DNA of 64,000 bases, from NCBI RefSeq assembly GCF_008831285.2, contig NC_045151.1:10342571-10406570 (forward strand), read 5' to 3'. The notes under the pieces were generated by a model. It was not told the origin of the DNA, made no database searches, and saw only the letters and a program-made list of their open reading frames with translations. Made by a program: the position numbers and the translations under genes. Source of the DNA: Nymphaea colorata. Taxonomy: Eukaryota > Streptophyta > Magnoliopsida > Nymphaeales > Nymphaeaceae. Positions 59,721 through 64,000 of this stretch are shown here, one piece after another. Position 1 is the stretch's first letter, and each line of letters begins with the position of its first letter.

Positions 59721-61081
59721 TCGACTATGAACTCAACTGGAGCTGAAAGATTTTGGCTAGAAAGGCTTATCGAGTCGACCAACGGCGCTGCACTGTATGT
59801 TTATATGTTCAACAGTACTTTGGTTTGGTGGCCTGAAAAAGCAATGCAAAGAGGCGTAGTTTTTATGATTTTCGAAATAACTTTCCTTGGAAAATTAAAA
59901 TTGCCCGTTAGGGCTTTCTCTTCCAGCACGCGACCATCAGTCTTCCGGCGACACCCGGACCTTCTCGTCCGGCCAAATAGGTAAGCTTCCACTCCCCGTC
60001 TCTCTCCCTCTCCCTCCCCCTCTCGCCGTCATCTCTCTCGACTCTCCGACCTTCGTCCTTTCTTATCTCTAGCCTAGGCGGCTCGTGGATGGAGAGCGAT
60101 TCCTGAAGGTTGAGTAAATTACGTTGTTGCTCTTGGATTTACTGGCAAAGTAGCCTATGATGCTTTCTTGCTTTCCTTTCCAATGTTTTTCAGCAATTCG
60201 AGCAATCGGTGACACTGGGTGGTCTCTTTTTTGGTGTTCAACTGTGTGGGTTTGGTTTTCACGAAATGTCTTCGCCGATTGCCTAAAGTTGGGTTGGGGT
60301 TACTTGCGTCTCCTTCGAGGTCTTCAAGAGGCTTTTCATGGCTTTCTTTCTCTGGGTTGATCAACTTTGTATGTTTCTGTTTTCCCCTTTTAAACTGGCT
60401 ATTAGGGTTTTAGTAGATCGTTACAAAACGAATTTTCAGTTAATGTGCAAAGAGATTTCTCTTTGGTGCTATGCGTTGGTGATCTGCTTCTTGATTTCAC
60501 ACAGTTTGAATTGTAACTGACAGTATGACCATGGGATAACCAGGGTTAGGATATTCCTTGTGGTTGCATATGCGTTCACAGTAACAAAATGGCTGCATAT
60601 ACAGTAGCACATACACGCGGGCAATACGTAGTTTTTCACAGCCAATAAGAACTCACTGTTAGATGCACGGGATATAGGCATATCAAATTAACATAAAAAG
60701 ATTTAGTGGGTAGATATATGGAAAATGGGCATCCATTTTTATTTACAAGCTGATAACCGTTAATCAATAAAATAGGGTCCTGAATCTGTTTCCACTGTAC
60801 AGTGTAAGTCAATTTTTCTTTCTTTAATCTTCAATAACCTCCTATTTGATGTGCTATCTTTTGGCTAGTTTCTTCTTAAGCTGCCAAAATCCAGACTGAG
60901 GCACTTAGATAAACTGGAGAACCACACCACACCCATATGCATACACATATGCACTAATATACACAAATAAACGAAAACAAGTAAAACTAATGATATTGTT
61001 CTGTGTTCTGGAATTGTGTCTAGCGATTGTTAATTCTTCTAACTCTCAAGATGATTCTTCTCTTTGTTCTTGGTAGTGCAG

Positions 61082-61654
61082 TCAAGTATACATGGCCAGG
61101 GAGATCAAAACAGGCGAGATTGTTGCTTTGAAAAAGATACGCATGGACAATGAGAGAGAAGGAGTATGCCAATTAGCTACTTTACTATCTAATAGGACAT
61201 TTTTAGATTATGGATGCATTTTGTTTAGTTTTGACTTTTTTTTTGTTACAATTGCAGTTTCCTATAACCGCTATACGTGAATATCAAAATTTTAAAGAAA
61301 CTTTATCTTGAGAACATTATTCAGTTAAAAGAGATTGTGACATCTCCAGGTTCTATTTCCTCAATAAGGTATTCTTCAATTGTGTTGACTTTATTTGGTC
61401 ATTGATCTTATATTCTCTATATCTAATTAGCAGGACCTGAAAAAGATGAACACGGTAGGCCAGGTATTTCTTAGTGCATTTAAAATTCCATTATCATATT
61501 TTTTCCTTTATCTATTACATTTTGAAACATTAATTTTTGTGCAGATGGCAATAAATACAGGGGAAGCATTTATATGGTATTTGAATACATGGACCATGAT
61601 TTGACTGGGTTATCAGATAGACCTGGAATGCGGTTTACAGTTCCCCAGATAAAG
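61082..61654 (+). pseudogene. CDKC exon set B1 (first four kinase exons, frameshifted)
   Basis: Exons 61082-61163, 61258-61349, 61434-61463 and 61545-61654 match the first four exons of copy A almost exactly, flanks and introns included. One extra T in the second exon (just after the CGTGAA at about 61275-61280) shifts the frame in the ITAIREIK block. The fourth exon ends with a GC donor (AAG|GCAAAC). The set then ends and unrelated sequence follows, so it cannot make a kinase by itself. It may act only as upstream transcribed sequence to set B2. Confidence 0.92.
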
Positions 61655-61689
61655 GCAAACTTCTCTTTAGCTTAAGAAATTCATTTTAA

Positions 61690-62035
61690 CACACTTCAGA
61701 AATTCATTTTAACACACTTAAGAAATACAGTGCTATAACTTTTTAGGCCTACATCTGCCCCTTCTATATCTGGCGACCTGACCTGCTTAAACTTTGAGCT
61801 TCTTGCTGCCAGAAGGTTTAATAAATTCAAGGAAACTACTTTCATGTTGGGACCAACGGATATGTTCCTTCCAGACTTCCAGTTTGAGGGACAGTATTGA
61901 GTCATACTGGTCATAAAATTTTTGTTTATATTTCTTTATCGTATTTTTGAGCCTGTCAGGAACACAAAATAAACCCATATTCACCTGCTGTTATTGGGGC
62001 ATAGGGCTATTTTTGGTTCTTAATTTGTGCTTGTG
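61690..62035. other. Unique spacer between the two CDKC exon sets
   Basis: About 0.34 kb with no match elsewhere in the window and no coding signal. At its right end the sequence returns to TGTTTCCACTGTACAGTGTA, which also occurs near 60788, so the tandem unit repeats from there. Confidence 0.6.
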
Positions 62036-62333
62036 TTTCCACTGTACAGTGTAAGTCTGTGAGCTAGTATTTTTCTTTCTTTAATCTTCAATAACCTCCT
62101 ATTTGATGTGCTATCTTTTGGCTAGTTTTTTCTTAAGCTGCCAAAATTCAGACTGAGGCACTTAGATAAACTGGAGAACCACAACCATATGCATACACAT
62201 ATGCACTAATATACACAAATAAACGAAAGCAAGTAAAACTAATGATATTGTTCTGTGTTCTAGAATTGTCTCTAGTGATTGTTAATTCTTCTAATTCTCA
62301 AAATGATTCTTCTCATTGTTCTTGGAAGTGCAG

Positions 62334-64000
<1,667 letters not shown>

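Overview
This window reads as nuclear DNA of a seed plant, most likely an angiosperm; nothing seen fixes the genus. The evidence is intron-bearing plant genes (an ACT-repeat ACR protein, a C-type cyclin-dependent kinase, a PEP-mutase/isocitrate-lyase-like protein), a Ty1/copia LTR retrotransposon primed by initiator tRNA-Met, an endogenous caulimovirid, hAT-type elements with 8-bp target duplications, a plastid psbB scrap in nuclear sequence, and abundant AT microsatellites. Only one gene looks complete and intact, the ACR gene on the minus strand at 11.7-15.1 kb. Everything else is a fragment, a pseudogene or a mobile element.

Layout. 0.1-1.85 kb: a hAT-type element with a second hAT-type element nested inside it. 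2.39-7.68 kb: a very young copia element (minus strand, TTATC target duplication, LTRs differing at 1 of 286 bases) whose gag-pol frame is broken once in integrase. 9.5-9.66 kb: an orphan first exon resembling a NOL1/NOP2/Sun RNA methyltransferase. 10.84-10.98 kb: nuclear psbB fragment. 11.7-15.1 kb: ACR gene, seven coding exons. 23.6-27.4 kb: decaying CDKC copy with internally duplicated exons. 28.1-29.5 kb: 5' exons of a PEP-mutase-like gene ending in a stop. 35.8-48.3 kb: two caulimovirid copies tail-to-tail, forming a giant inverted repeat. 58-64 kb: second copy of the 20.3-25.6 kb region, with two CDKC exon sets.

The organising event is a large direct segmental duplication. Copy A starts about 15.22 kb, 144 bases upstream of the ACR start codon, and is followed to at least 25.6 kb. 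Copy B starts about 35.26 kb and runs to the end of the window. Copy B is interrupted by the 12.5-kb viral palindrome and by about 6.6 kb of other sequence. Copy A serves as a nearly empty site that defines the viral borders. If the duplicated unit is 15.22-35.26 kb, DNA just beyond the window should resemble 25.6-35.3 kb.

The most interesting item is the caulimovirid inverted repeat. It has arms of about 5.8 kb around a filler of about 40 bases, one arm being a full circular genome unit of about 6.43 kb with about 0.2 kb terminal redundancy. Its central promoters face each other, an arrangement well suited to making double-stranded RNA. Coding frames in both arms are broken, so it is a fossil rather than a replicating virus. 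All assignments come from reading the sequence; no database search was possible.
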